Positions 1 through 9,459 of a stretch of 50,476 nucleotides of DNA are shown piece after piece. Location: assembly GCA_045576355.1 (NCBI GenBank), contig JAZNGG010000035.1:1-50476 (forward strand). The letters are read 5' to 3'. Position 1 is the stretch's first letter. Each line of letters opens with the position of its first letter. Source of the stretch: Liminaster sp045576355 (GTDB taxonomy: Bacteria; Bacteroidota; Bacteroidia; Bacteroidales; UBA3663). The notes under the pieces are model-generated. The model searched no databases and was not told the origin of the DNA. It saw nothing but the letters and a program-made list of their open reading frames with translations. The position numbers and the translations under genes are program-made.

Positions 1-2780
1 CCCTCAAGGAGTGTACCTACAGAGTTAGTTGTAACGTCATACTGTGGATTCTTTGAGTCTCCACCACCATTGATAGAGGTCATGAAGTTAGCCTTACCAC
101 TGTTAACGATGATGTTGTTCTGGATAACATACTTCAACCAAGTCTGACCGTTCTGACGGTGTGTGAAGAAGTTCTTGTTGTAAGTGATGTTATAAAGTGT
201 AGTGTTGATGAAGCTGATGGTCTGAGGAGCTTCGTCTGTAGCACCACACTCTGAACCCTTCTGTCCTCCCTGGCTGCTATATACAGACTTGGAGGTAGCT
301 GTCGGTGCATAGAGGGTAGAGTTGCTTACTACGAAGTTCATCGCTACACTTCCCTTTGTGAAGTCGAAGGTAGTAACATCCTTAGTAAGTTCGATCACGG
401 AGTTATCTACTACTAAGTTGGTGATGTTGTACTGCTTCTCTGTACTATGGAAGAGAGGCTGTGTCAAACCGTTGATCACAACGCCGCTAACCTTGATGTC
501 GGAGATGGTCTTCCACTCAGGAGTAGCTGCTGTGTCATGTGCAAGTGCGATCACAGGTGAAGCAAGTGCAGTAACATCAAGAACTGAGCTGTCTCCCTTA
601 ACGATGAGTGAACCGGAAACAACCAAGGTAGTATCCCATACACATGTGGTCTTAGCCGGGAGGTTGAGGGTAATGCCACCCACCTTATCTACGGTAGCAG
701 CAGCTGCAGCAACAACTTCTGATACTTTCTGTCCGGCCTCAACATTGACTACGATGTCCAAAGGCAGAGCCTGGGCAGCATCGTAAGCCACTAACCAGCG
801 CGGGTCGCCGGTAGCATTCTTAGCCTGCTGTGAGCCGGCATGGATGGTGAAGTTGCCCGTAGCAGCATCGGCAAAGGTCGGATTGGTAACGAGGATGTTA
901 CCGCCTTTGTCATAGCTAGACTCGCTGGCTGAATTATCAGCATCGTTAAAGAAATAGGTATTCAAAGAGAAGATCATCGGGTTGTTGCCGCTGAAACGAC
1001 CTCCTGCCATACGGCGGATAATGTCCTTACCGCAGTTGTACCAAATATTCTTTTGAACATCAAACTTAGAGTAGTTCTGACCTCCGATACCATTATAGTT
1101 ACCCCACTGACCATCGGTCTTAATAACGTTATAGAAAGTATTGTTCTGGTAGTTCATGGTCTGGAACTCAGTGTTCTTGTCATAGCCGTAACGGTCAAGA
1201 CGGGCATTGTTGTTATAACGTACAAAGTACTTGGCAACGCCATTACCATAAACGGTAGAGTTCAACACGTTCAAATCCTTAACACCACCCTCCTTGAGAG
1301 AGATGAGTGCATCATTCTGAACGGCAGCAGTAGCAAGATTCAAGACAACATTGTCCAATGTGAAATCTACGATGCAGTACTTAACTCCATTGTCATAGAA
1401 GATGGAGTTCTTGATGCTATCCACGCGTACGTTAGCGATCTTCACCTGGTCAACACGATAGTGTGAACTGATGAGCTCTGCACTTGGTGTAGCGCTCATC
1501 AAGATGAACGGATCAGCGCAAGCTTTGGCATCAATAACGGCACCATTACCATTGATTTCAAGACCATTGGGAGCCACGATAGAACTGCTTACGGTGTAGG
1601 TCACACCCTCAGTCAAGTTAATAGTGATCTTACCGATATTTTCGATACCAGTAGTAGCTACAGTAAGCGCTGCAGTAATGTCACCCTCAGCAGGAGCAAT
1701 CGTTATAGGAGTCGGAGGAGCAACAACAGAGATCAAACGGTTACCGCTTGCCATCTCCATCGTACCATTATAGTTCAAGAGATTGCCATAAACGACCACC
1801 TTAGCACCCTCAACAATTTTGCCCTGAGTCTCCTCGGTGAATTTAACACCCTCGAGGTCAAATCCACGGAAGATGGTAAGATCGTTAGTACCATCAGTAA
1901 TGACATAAGTGGCATTACCATAAGATAAGTTCATCTCAGTAATGCTCTTGATCTCGCCCTTGACATAGACTTTATTTTCGGCATGAGCCAATGTAGCAGC
2001 TTCGTTACCATTGATAAGTTCGATAGCCTTAGCAGCATCGTAAGCAGTCTCTGCAGTATTGGCAATGCTTGGAAGGATGGTGTAAAGTGCAGTAGCCACC
2101 TTACTGGTGTCAGTGTCCTTAATAGCGATGGCAGAAAGTGTAGCAGTCTCACTGATGGTGATCGGCTCACTATATTGCAACGCGTTAGGATTCTTATCCA
2201 TAATCGGAGAATTGCCATCGAGCGAATAGCTGATGACAGCACCCTCAGTGGCACAAGCAAGCGTCACGGTCTGTGCGCCTACATAAGTTCCTGCCGCGGG
2301 AGTGATGGTAGGAGTCTTTACCGCAACATCACCCTCCTCGAGTGTCACTACGATCTGTGTAAGACGAACCTGATTATTGGCCGCTGTCAAAACCACACTG
2401 GTGGAAAGACCCTCCCATGTGCCGACAGCGTTGTCAGCAGAAAGTGTGTAAGTACCATCAGTAACGGTAAATCCACTTGCATAATACTTAGAACCACCGG
2501 TAGATGTCAGAACGATCTTCTGAATGTTACGAGTAGAACTGATCGTCAATGTTGCACTTTTGTAAACACGCAAGTGTGCCTCTACTACACCACCGGAAAT
2601 AGCGGATGAGGATCCGGCTTTGTCATAAGTAAAGGTTACATCGCCAGCTGTGGCAACATAACTTCCACTTTCAACCGCAGAAAAAGTAGAACTATTGGTC
2701 TCAATAGTAACCTCCTCTGCAAACACTCCTCCTACAAAACATAGGAAAAGAGACAAAAGCGATAGTAGCTTTTTCTTCAT
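1..2780 (-). CDS. Secreted beta-helix protein (DUF4957/pectate-lyase-like), 3' end outside window
   Basis: The reading frame is open from the ATG at 2780 to the window edge, giving at least 926 residues. It starts MKKKLLSLLSLFLCFVGGVFA, a clear signal peptide. Seen in order: a beta-sandwich-like stretch (about 20-150); a segment of the chitobiase C-terminal type (PTITPAAGTY, about 155-225); an OB-fold-like segment (VYVKGEIKSITEMNLSYG, about 270-348); then two similar modules of about 300 residues (about 365-663 and 668 onward), each with short beta strands, many Asn and the wording of DUF4957/pectate-lyase-like right-handed helices (LDNVVLNL, FYNVIKTDGQW, YVIQNNIIVNSGKANF). The second half resembles the beta-helix protein at 31134-33356. 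A polysaccharide lyase or carbohydrate-binding role is inferred from this fold; no catalytic residues can be assigned and the C terminus is missing. It is preceded by a good Bacteroidetes promoter and a UTR of about 170 nt. Confidence 0.8.
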   Translation of the reverse strand, partial: MKKKLLSLLSLFLCFVGGVFAEEVTIETNSSTFSAVESGSYVATAGDVTFTYDKAGSSSAISGGVVEAHLRVYKSATLTISSTRNIQKIVLTSTGGSKYYASGFTVTDGTYTLSADNAVGTWEGLSTSVVLTAANNQVRLTQIVVTLEEGDVAVKTPTITPAAGTYVGAQTVTLACATEGAVISYSLDGNSPIMDKNPNALQYSEPITISETATLSAIAIKDTDTSKVATALYTILPSIANTAETAYDAAKAIELINGNEAATLAHAENKVYVKGEIKSITEMNLSYGNATYVITDGTNDLTIFRGFDLEGVKFTEETQGKIVEGAKVVVYGNLLNYNGTMEMASGNRLISVVAPPTPITIAPAEGDITAALTVATTGIENIGKITINLTEGVTYTVSSSIVAPNGLEINGNGAVIDAKACADPFILMSATPSAELISSHYRVDQVKIANVRVDSIKNSIFYDNGVKYCIVDFTLDNVVLNLATAAVQNDALISLKEGGVKDLNVLNSTVYGNGVAKYFVRYNNNARLDRYGYDKNTEFQTMNYQNNTFYNVIKTDGQWGNYNGIGGQNYSKFDVQKNIWYNCGKDIIRRMAGGRFSGNNPMIFSLNTYFFNDADNSASESSYDKGGNILVTNPTFADAATGNFTIHAGSQQAKNATGDPRWLVAYDAAQALPLDIVVNVEAGQKVSEVVAAAAATVDKVGGITLNLPAKTTCVWDTTLVVSGSLIVKGDSSVLDVTALASPVIALAHDTAATPEWKTISDIKVSGVVINGLTQPLFHSTEKQYNITNLVVDNSVIELTKDVTTFDFTKGSVAMNFVVSNSTLYAPTATSKSVYSSQGGQKGSECGATDEAPQTISFINTTLYNITYNKNFFTHRQNGQTWLKYVIQNNIIVNSGKANFMTSINGGGDSKNPQYDVTTNSVGTLLE

Positions 2781-2959
2781 AAGGATTTAAAATTTAAGTT
2801 AGTAAATAAATGTGTTGTTAGTGTTTATGTGTCAATTAGTAATTGGTATTTTTCAAGACTTACACCTTGGCTTCGGAAGGCGGTCTTTTAGGGAAATGTG
2901 TTTTAAATGTATGTTATTATCGTGTGTTAATCCGTGTATTTGATAATATTATTGTGCGG

Positions 2960-2991
2960 CAAAGTTAAGATTAATTTTCATAATAATCAAA
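2960..2991 (-). promoter_or_regulatory. Bacteroidetes-type promoter for the beta-helix gene
   Basis: On the minus strand a -33 TTTG (2988-2991) is separated by 20 bp from a -7 element TAACTTTG (2960-2967), matching the TTTG/TAnnTTTG pattern of the Bacteroidetes primary sigma factor. Transcription would start near 2953 and give a leader of about 170 nt before the ATG at 2780. The rest of 2781-3130 is AT-rich with no gene, hairpin or repeat that I can support. Confidence 0.65.
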
Positions 2992-3130
2992 TAATAACCT
3001 TAATTATCACCACAATATCAACAACTTTAGTTAATGTATTGCACAACTTGTCAAAAAACAATAAAGATGGGAGATCCAAGGTCCAATCGGATTCAAAGAG
3101 AACGAACGATAATGACCAAATCAAGATCTG

Positions 3131-5329
3131 CTATAGTCCGAAACGCTCGTAAAACTCCCTTTCATCGATAATCTCCACCTTGAGCTGAGCAGCTTTATCC
3201 AGTTTGTTTTGCCCGGGAGCATTGCCCGTGACCAAGTAATCGACCTTACCGGAGACAGATCCGACATATTTGGCTCCATGAGCCATGAAAAAGGACTTCA
3301 ACTCTTCACGCTTGAAACGATATGACGTTCCGGTAAAGAGGATGGTCTTTCCCTCTAAAGCGGAACCTAAACGAGAGGTCTTCTCAAAGGTTGTCTTAAA
3401 ATGAAGGGCAGGATGCTCCAGGATGCTGTAATCCTCGATATGTCCTCCGGGAGCTAAGAACTCCAAAATATTATTGGCCATAACTTCTCCGATGCCCTCT
3501 ATCGACATCAATGTTTCAGAAGTTGCCTTACGGAGAGACTCTAACGAACCAAAATGAGCCGCAAGAAGCCGTCCGGTAATCTTGCCGACACCATCGATGC
3601 CGAAGCCTCCAATGATTTTGTCCAAAGTCAGTGTCTTCACACTCTGCCGGATGCCGTCAAAAATCATATCGACACTGCGCTTGGCATATCCTTCGCCCAA
3701 ACGGAGGGAGATTCGGTCTCGATAAGAGGGACGAGCAGATGTGGGCATTTGGTAAAAGAGTGTATCGGGAGCAAAACCCTCTGCATCGGTACTCAGACGC
3801 AAAAGTTCCTCGCTCTCATGCTCATAAGCATCTTCATCCAGGATGAATGTCTGATAGAGATCATTGATGGATGAGATGCCAAGTATGTCCACAAAGTCCG
3901 CAACGATGTTGCGCCCAATCCCTTTGATGCCGGCACAATCCTTACCACACCAATACTCGAGACGCTGTATCACCTGTTCGCGGCAATGATGGTTGGGACA
4001 GACCCAATACTCACCTTTCTTGATCAGAGAAGTATGACAGGAAGGACAATATTGTGGGAAAGAGATCTCCGTCAATAGGACTCCTTCACTTTCGTTTCTT
4101 TCGGTATCCGCTTTCAAGACCTGAGGGATGACCTCTCCGGCTTTTTGCACGAAGACATAGCTTCCCCGACATAAGCGGAGAGAACGTATATAATTCTCAT
4201 TATTAAGTGTCGCCCGAGAAACTAACGAACCACTGATCACCGTCGGTTCCAGCTCTGCCACAGGTGTGATGTGCCCGGTCATCCCGACCTGGAATGTCAC
4301 ATCCAAAAGGAGTGTAGAAGTTGCCTCTTGCGGAAATTTGCGAGCTTTGCACCAGTTTGGGAACGTCGTGTTAAGTCCCATATATTGCTGATGCTTCCGA
4401 TGATTTAGCTTGATAACTACTCCATCACAATCATAAGGCAGGACTTTATTCTTGCGCAAGAGGTTGAAAGCATTGATCTCCTCACAGAGGGCATCGATAT
4501 CGGTGAAAGCCTGATCCATTTTGTAATAGGCAAATCCCAAATCACGCAGAAGATGCAATGTTGCCACCTGAGAGGGCATGACCTGCTGCACAAATGACTC
4601 ATCGGTCGAATAAGCAGCAAAGGCATTGATGATCAATCCCCTTCGGGCAGTAACTTTTGGATCTAATTGTTTAAGACTGCCTGCCGCAGCATTACGCTTA
4701 TTGGCAAAGGGTCGCTCCCCGGATCGCTCTTTCTCTGCATTGAGCCGAGCAAATATCTCTTCGGTCATCAAGACCTCTCCTCTTACTTCAAAATATGCGG
4801 GCAGCGAGGGACAGACCTCCCGATCGAGGAGCAACGGGATGTTGCGGATGGTCTTGACGTTCTCAAAGACTGACTCGCCCTCAATCTGATTGCCACGGGT
4901 GACGGCATCGGTCAAGATTCCATCCGTATATATCAATGAGATAGAGACACCATCATATTTGGGTTCGTAGGTAAACGATATGTCATCTGAGGGAAAGGCT
5001 GCCCGCAATGTGTCACGTGTAGTCTCAAGCCAGGACTGCAACTCTCCATCATCATAGACATTCTCGATGGACTGCATCGGGATGATGTGTTTTCGCTTCT
5101 CAAACCCTCCCTGAATGTCACTACCGACACGCTGAGTAGGGCTTCCGGGAAGGACAATGCCCGAAGCTGCCTCTAAGGCTTGCAACTGCTTAAACTCCAT
5201 GTCAAACTCATAATCCTCCATCGGGGGATTATTCTCGACATAGTACATCCTCGATGCCCAAGCCAAAGCTTCGGTCAAAGAGCGCTGGTCATCCAACTTT
5301 CTCTGTTTGAATTGCTCTAAACTATACAT
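3131..5329 (-). CDS. ligA: NAD-dependent DNA ligase LigA, divergent form
   Basis: This 732-residue protein seals nicks in duplex DNA using NAD+. The adenylation domain carries the nucleotide-binding lysine in K124-Y-D-G and a motif CDGVVIKLN (301-309), followed by an OB-fold stretch (VGMTGHITPVA, 348-358). A four-cysteine zinc site follows (C428, C431, C444, C449), then helix-hairpin-helix segments (about 570-625) and a C-terminal BRCT domain (about 655-732, GKTILFTGTSY). It is longer than most LigA proteins (about 670). The extra length appears to lie around 495-545, and several usually invariant positions differ: PMQSIENVY where the family has PMLSLxNAF, and VGMTG where it has VGRTG. The overall architecture is complete, so an active ligase is likely. 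It may be a second, paralogous ligase, which cannot be decided from one window. No promoter was recognised in the 130 bp upstream. Confidence 0.93.
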   Translation of the reverse strand: MYSLEQFKQRKLDDQRSLTEALAWASRMYYVENNPPMEDYEFDMEFKQLQALEAASGIVLPGSPTQRVGSDIQGGFEKRKHIIPMQSIENVYDDGELQSWLETTRDTLRAAFPSDDISFTYEPKYDGVSISLIYTDGILTDAVTRGNQIEGESVFENVKTIRNIPLLLDREVCPSLPAYFEVRGEVLMTEEIFARLNAEKERSGERPFANKRNAAAGSLKQLDPKVTARRGLIINAFAAYSTDESFVQQVMPSQVATLHLLRDLGFAYYKMDQAFTDIDALCEEINAFNLLRKNKVLPYDCDGVVIKLNHRKHQQYMGLNTTFPNWCKARKFPQEATSTLLLDVTFQVGMTGHITPVAELEPTVISGSLVSRATLNNENYIRSLRLCRGSYVFVQKAGEVIPQVLKADTERNESEGVLLTEISFPQYCPSCHTSLIKKGEYWVCPNHHCREQVIQRLEYWCGKDCAGIKGIGRNIVADFVDILGISSINDLYQTFILDEDAYEHESEELLRLSTDAEGFAPDTLFYQMPTSARPSYRDRISLRLGEGYAKRSVDMIFDGIRQSVKTLTLDKIIGGFGIDGVGKITGRLLAAHFGSLESLRKATSETLMSIEGIGEVMANNILEFLAPGGHIEDYSILEHPALHFKTTFEKTSRLGSALEGKTILFTGTSYRFKREELKSFFMAHGAKYVGSVSGKVDYLVTGNAPGQNKLDKAAQLKVEIIDEREFYERFGL

Positions 5330-5384
5330 TTTTGGGGTTATTAGTTGAAGGGTTGAGGAGGAGGGGGGGATAATCCCTCAACAA

Positions 5385-5428
5385 ACATTGGCAAACGTTC
5401 ACCCTCAACAGTGCGAACATTTGCCAAT
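5385..5428 (-). terminator. Inverted repeat between the lipoprotein gene and ligA
   Basis: Arms CATTGGCAAACGTTC (5385-5399) and GAACATTTGCCAATG (5414-5428) are complementary at 14 of 15 positions, with a 14-nt loop. On the minus strand the hairpin lies downstream of the lipoprotein stop codon at 5460 and is followed only by a weak T-rich stretch. It is probably a terminator or RNA-stabilising hairpin. The flanking GTTGAGG/CCTCAAC segments (5352-5358, 5375-5381) belong to the octamer repeat family seen up to 19.6 kb. Confidence 0.5.
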
Positions 5429-5459
5429 GAATTAAACGTTGATTAAAAATCGACGTAGT

Positions 5460-6566
5460 TTATTTCTCATCTTCAAGCTCTGTCAGAGTCTTGTTATTCT
5501 CTGTCACATCAACAACCGGCTTGCCGTCACGCACAGGAACAAAGTAGTTTACCTTATTGGCCTCACAAAGTGTAGTAGCCTTAGCCTCTGCCGGATAAGT
5601 GTAAGAGATAGTCACAGACTCTGTCTTCGGACGAGTGATGGAGAGACTTTGTGAGAGGAGCAATCTGCCCTGCTCATCATAGCTATTGTTTGTCGCAAAC
5701 TCTCCTGTCTGCTGTTTGGTCTTGGCAGAATATTTCTGACGATCAAAATAAGTCAACTGACCTGCCTCATTATAATCGAAATTATAGATACGAGAGAGGA
5801 TCGGTTCACGCTTGCGTGTATTCTTATGACGCTCTACAGAAGCCTTAATGAGTTGACCTTTTTTATTATACTCATAAGAAGTCTTGGAGTCATGTTTTTG
5901 ACGGCCCTGCTTCACGTCATAGAAATAGAAATTATAAGTCTGAAGCTGACCATTTTCATTATATTCGTAAAGTTCCCAACGAGACTGCTTACGCTCCATT
6001 TTAGAGTTTACCTCTTCATAAGCAAAGTCTTTACGATCTACCACTTTACCATCTTTATAGGTATAAGTCCACTCATAAGAATCCATCCAACGTAAATTCT
6101 TGCATACAGTCTCCTTGATGCTGGCAATATCCTGCTGCTCGTTATATTTATAAACCAACTTTGCAGACTCCATCATTTTCTGACGCTCCACGTCAAAATC
6201 CTTGGTGAGGACCTCTGTCAAACGGCCATCTGTATAGACATAAGTCTCCTCATGGTTTACAGCACCTTTCTCATCGAGACCTTTCACATAAGCCAAAAGA
6301 CCACCCTGATAGATCTTCTGCTCGGCTAAAGTCTCTTTGTTATCCTTAACATCATAGATATCTACAACAGCGAGTTTGCCCTCTGCGTTGTATCCTCTGA
6401 TCTCAAGGCAGTTATACTCATATTTACCATTCACATAACGCAATGTGTCAGACCAAGCCACTGCCTCTGCTGCAGGTACGGCTGGAGTTGTCTCTTGCTT
6501 TGCTCCACAACTTGACAACAATGCAGTCGTGAGGCAGATAGCACTAAGTCCAAAAACTTTTTTCAT
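5460..6566 (-). CDS. Lipoprotein with YD-like beta repeats
   Basis: The product has 368 residues and begins with a lipoprotein signal peptide whose lipobox LLSSC places the lipidated cysteine at residue 20. The rest is largely a series of short repeats of the form Y-x-Y-[ND]-x-x-G-[QR]-L spaced 30-45 residues apart (LYEYNENGQLQTY, YEYNKKGQLIKA, FDYNEAGQLTYF, NSYDEQGRLLLS). This is the pattern of YD/RHS-like and MORN-like beta-hairpin repeats in Bacteroidales envelope proteins. No catalytic motif is visible. It probably sits on the inner or outer membrane facing the periplasm or surface, since the residues after the cysteine (GAKQE) are not strongly acidic. It has its own promoter and is followed by a hairpin, so it is likely monocistronic. 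The function is unknown. Confidence 0.85.
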   Translation of the reverse strand: MKKVFGLSAICLTTALLSSCGAKQETTPAVPAAEAVAWSDTLRYVNGKYEYNCLEIRGYNAEGKLAVVDIYDVKDNKETLAEQKIYQGGLLAYVKGLDEKGAVNHEETYVYTDGRLTEVLTKDFDVERQKMMESAKLVYKYNEQQDIASIKETVCKNLRWMDSYEWTYTYKDGKVVDRKDFAYEEVNSKMERKQSRWELYEYNENGQLQTYNFYFYDVKQGRQKHDSKTSYEYNKKGQLIKASVERHKNTRKREPILSRIYNFDYNEAGQLTYFDRQKYSAKTKQQTGEFATNNSYDEQGRLLLSQSLSITRPKTESVTISYTYPAEAKATTLCEANKVNYFVPVRDGKPVVDVTENNKTLTELEDEK

Positions 6567-6617
6567 AGTGTTTGTTAGTATTATTAAGATAGTTTTGATT
6601 ATAATAGATTCTGTCGG

Positions 6618-6648
6618 CGAAGATACATCTTATTGCTGAAATTCACAA
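6618..6648 (-). promoter_or_regulatory. Probable promoter of the YD-repeat lipoprotein gene
   Basis: On the minus strand TTG (6646-6648) is followed after 20 bp by TATCTTCG (6618-6625), one base away from the TAnnTTTG consensus. The same string TATCTTCGCCG recurs at 11827-11837 upstream of the DUF4827-like gene. Confidence 0.4.
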
Positions 6649-6740
6649 CATTTAGCAAATAAAAAATAATTTTTGTCTCACAAAGCAAATCTCTGTAAAA
6701 CGTTTGGAATAACTACATCTCAAAAGAGCGACAAAGTCTC

Positions 6741-7448
6741 TCACAACGAAGACTTATCAAACTCCTGAGGCATACAGACAGAGAGAGTATGATCATGTAT
6801 GTGCCACAACCGGTCACAAAACTCAGTAGCCATATCAAGGTCATGTGTAGAGAAAATCACAGCTTTGCCCTGCCGGTGAGCCAATTCCTGAAGCAGCCTC
6901 ATCAAATCCTTTTTAGCAGGATAATCCAAAAATGCAGTAGGTTCGTCTAATAGAAGCAACCGAGTCCCTTGAGCTATTGCCTTGGCTATATAGGTCTTTT
7001 GCCGCTCGCCATCACTGAGTTTATCCAATGTACGGAAAGCAAGATCTGTAATGCCAACGATCTGCATCGCTTCCAGGCATTTTTCAATATCAGTGGCAGA
7101 GAGGTTGCCTAATAGTCCGGTATATGGGATTCGCCCATAAGCGACAAGCCGCGTAACGGTCGTGTGATATAAGATCGGCGAAGCGGTAAGGACGATGCCT
7201 ACAAGTTTTGCCAACTCGGAAGAGGAATAATCCTGGATAGGCTTACCATCCAAAAGAATCGTCCCTCCGGTAGCAGGTTGCAGGGCTGCTATGGTACGCA
7301 GAAGAGAAGATTTACCACATCCGTTACGCCCGACAAGAGCCACAACCTCCCCGGCACGAAGTGTCTCTGACAGTCCGTCTATCACTCGATGATAACGACT
7401 GCCCTGCTGATACCCAATGTGAGTCTGTTGAAAAGTCAATAAAGACAT
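6741..7448 (-). CDS. ABC transporter ATP-binding protein, FecE/BtuD-like
   Basis: This is a 235-residue nucleotide-binding subunit of the type that powers import of iron-siderophore or cobalamin. Walker A is GRNGCGKSS (40-48), the signature is LSDGE (144-148), Walker B is LLLLDEPT (164-171) and the H-loop is STHD near the C terminus. I chose the ATG at 7448. The open frame continues upstream to 7601, but those 51 codons translate the octamer repeat region and have no family resemblance, whereas MSLLTFQQTHIGYQ is a normal start for the family. No permease or binding protein lies next to it; the upstream gene (7655-9430) is a nucleotidase. Its partner subunits must be elsewhere, or it is a remnant of a dispersed transporter. 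The substrate is inferred from family only. Confidence 0.88.
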   Translation of the reverse strand: MSLLTFQQTHIGYQQGSRYHRVIDGLSETLRAGEVVALVGRNGCGKSSLLRTIAALQPATGGTILLDGKPIQDYSSSELAKLVGIVLTASPILYHTTVTRLVAYGRIPYTGLLGNLSATDIEKCLEAMQIVGITDLAFRTLDKLSDGERQKTYIAKAIAQGTRLLLLDEPTAFLDYPAKKDLMRLLQELAHRQGKAVIFSTHDLDMATEFCDRLWHIHDHTLSVCMPQEFDKSSL

Positions 7449-7654
7449 TGTTGGTTGGAGGGGTTGAAAAGTTGAGGGGGTTAATGGTTGAGAGGTTACT
7501 CCCTTTGATCGTGGGCTTCGCGTGCAGAGGAGTTGAAAAAATATTAAACTTCTAAACCAAACAACGGGCTGCACCCGAGATGGCTCGAGGACTTCGTCCA
7601 CTATGGCTTACGGCTTTTTCCTCTTTCATCTTTATCCTGCCCACCACTCAACCA
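7449..7654. repeat. Composite octamer repeat, copy 1
   Basis: This gap holds GGTTGAGG-like octamers (7452-7500), a block GTGGGCTTCGCGTGC (7513-7527), TAAACTTCTAAACC (about 7543-7558), the mini-hairpin-like GGGCTGCACCC and GGACTTCGTCC, then CTATGGCTTACGGCTTTTT and CTTTCATCTTT. The same modules recur in the same order and strand at 11.6, 13.0, 15.4, 18.4, 18.8 and 19.2 kb. Confidence 0.75.
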
Positions 7655-9430
7655 TCATCGGATTGAGTAGTTGATCAGCCGGGCATCACGCTCTTTACCG
7701 GCTTTCCACCACAATTCCGGAACCACTTTCCAGTCCCCTCTCTGACGAGGCACGATGGTTTTGACCTGGCGGATATAGTCTGCCACATATCCACGGACAT
7801 CCTTGGTCGTAGTAGTCAACGTACGGGAAGCAATCATCTTTTCATCCCATTTCAATCCGACCGGAAGGAAGCCTCCTCCGCCACTTGCTTGATAAGAGTT
7901 GATTGCCACAACGTAAGTGGCATTAGGCACAAAAGGTTTGCCATCACTCATCTCATGTATGGTGACACGATCTCCGACTGGCTTACTGACATCGACCGTA
8001 TATCTGATGCCAGCAGCAGAAGTAAAGTTGAACGTTGGTGTCAAAAGTTGTGCTCCCTTCAGAAGGTTGCCTTTCTCATCCGACTTGAAAGCCAGCAAAT
8101 GATCCTGTACAGAACGCATCTCGTTAAACTGCAAGGAATAACCATGCTCCAGATATCGACGCACCTCATCCCCGGTCATCTGCATCTTGTACATCAGATT
8201 CTCATATTTATAAAGAGAGAAGAGCTGACGCATCGTGAGCGGACCGGCATCCACTACCGCATGAGATGACAGAAGGCTGGCAAAAGAGATGTCCGCACCA
8301 GTGGCCCACAACTGCACCTCATGGATAAAATCCATAAAGTCTGAAGGGCCGAAAAGAGCGGGGAATGCGCGCAAAGTCGATGTCAATGTTCCCAAAGGTT
8401 GATCCACATAGCGATTGACCGCCTCCACCCGATCGGCAAAAGTCTCTGCAAAGAGAGTATCCACCGGCATCTCTCTCATCGGTACCAAAGAGGTTTCAAT
8501 CTTCTTTTGGTACTTATTGCCAACACGTTTGAGCGTGATATCTGCACGACCCACAAAAGCCGCCTGCGTAAAGGCATCCATCACCCGGACCGTATCGCCT
8601 GCCACATTGACCACCTCCTTGAGGCCTTGCTGATGGTCATGTCCTAAAAGAATCAAATCAAAGCCCGGCACCTTGATCGCAGCCGGTATGCCTCCATTCT
8701 CATTTTTATATGTGTCCAGCGTGTTTCCATTGACCATATAGTCACTTCCGGAGTGGAACAGACCAACGATAAGATCTGGTTTTTCCTCCTTTTGTATATA
8801 AGGTATCCATTGAGCAGCACACTCAACCATATCCTGAAATTCCAAATTAGCCCACAAAGCCTTGGGAAGCCAGGCATGAATATTGGGTGTAATCATACCT
8901 AAAACAGCCACCTTTATCCCTTGCCGCTGAACAATGGCATAAGGCGTAAACATCGGTTTGTTGGTACGCGTATCTATGGCATTGGCACAGATCCACGGCA
9001 TCTCCAACTGCTGAGGGAGTCTGTCATAATAGATCGCTTCGCCACACTCAATGTCATGATTGCCCACACCGATAGCATCATAGCCCATGTAATTATAGAC
9101 ATCTGCAACGACGTGTCTTGAAGTAGTGTCCACAAAGTTATAATAATACATCGAAGGCTGTCCCTGGAGGATGTCTCCTGTGTCAAATAGCATCACGGCA
9201 TCCGGATGCTTCTCCCGTTCCTGCCGAAGATAACTGCTCACATTGGCAAGCGATGTCTGCGCCGGTTCGTTACGATTAAAATCATAAGGGAGACATGCCC
9301 CATGAATGTCTGTCGTATAAAGCAACACCAAATGAGCTTCGGCAGGTTTCTCCGGGCTACATGCTGTCAACAAAGTCACCATCCCACCAGCAACGGCCTG
9401 TATGGCTTTGCGATAAGTTTTAATCGTCAT
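7655..9430 (-). CDS. 5'-nucleotidase/2',3'-cyclic phosphodiesterase family lipoprotein
   Basis: The product has 591 residues. A lipobox LLTAC puts the lipidated cysteine at residue 24, so the enzyme is membrane-anchored outside the cytoplasm. The N-terminal calcineurin-like metallophosphatase domain shows the metal-binding motifs TTDIHG (39-44), GDILQG, GVGNHDIE and GHDHQ. The C-terminal 5'-nucleotidase domain (about 340-560) shows DAGPLTMRQLFSLYKYEN and GGGGFLP, typical for substrate binding. It would hydrolyse extracellular nucleotides or related phosphoesters to salvage nucleosides and phosphate; exact specificity cannot be read. The gap to glmM upstream is 29 bp, so it is likely in the same operon. 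Its stop codon sits at the edge of a repeat element that separates it from the ABC ATPase gene. Confidence 0.92.
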   Translation of the reverse strand: MTIKTYRKAIQAVAGGMVTLLTACSPEKPAEAHLVLLYTTDIHGACLPYDFNRNEPAQTSLANVSSYLRQEREKHPDAVMLFDTGDILQGQPSMYYYNFVDTTSRHVVADVYNYMGYDAIGVGNHDIECGEAIYYDRLPQQLEMPWICANAIDTRTNKPMFTPYAIVQRQGIKVAVLGMITPNIHAWLPKALWANLEFQDMVECAAQWIPYIQKEEKPDLIVGLFHSGSDYMVNGNTLDTYKNENGGIPAAIKVPGFDLILLGHDHQQGLKEVVNVAGDTVRVMDAFTQAAFVGRADITLKRVGNKYQKKIETSLVPMREMPVDTLFAETFADRVEAVNRYVDQPLGTLTSTLRAFPALFGPSDFMDFIHEVQLWATGADISFASLLSSHAVVDAGPLTMRQLFSLYKYENLMYKMQMTGDEVRRYLEHGYSLQFNEMRSVQDHLLAFKSDEKGNLLKGAQLLTPTFNFTSAAGIRYTVDVSKPVGDRVTIHEMSDGKPFVPNATYVVAINSYQASGGGGFLPVGLKWDEKMIASRTLTTTTKDVRGYVADYIRQVKTIVPRQRGDWKVVPELWWKAGKERDARLINYSIR

Positions 9431-9459
9431 ATCTGTTTATAAATTATTTAGCAATCTCT

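Noticed and set aside
5385..5428. Riboswitch upstream of ligA
   Set aside because: Only a simple long hairpin with repeat DNA; no conserved aptamer pattern recognised.
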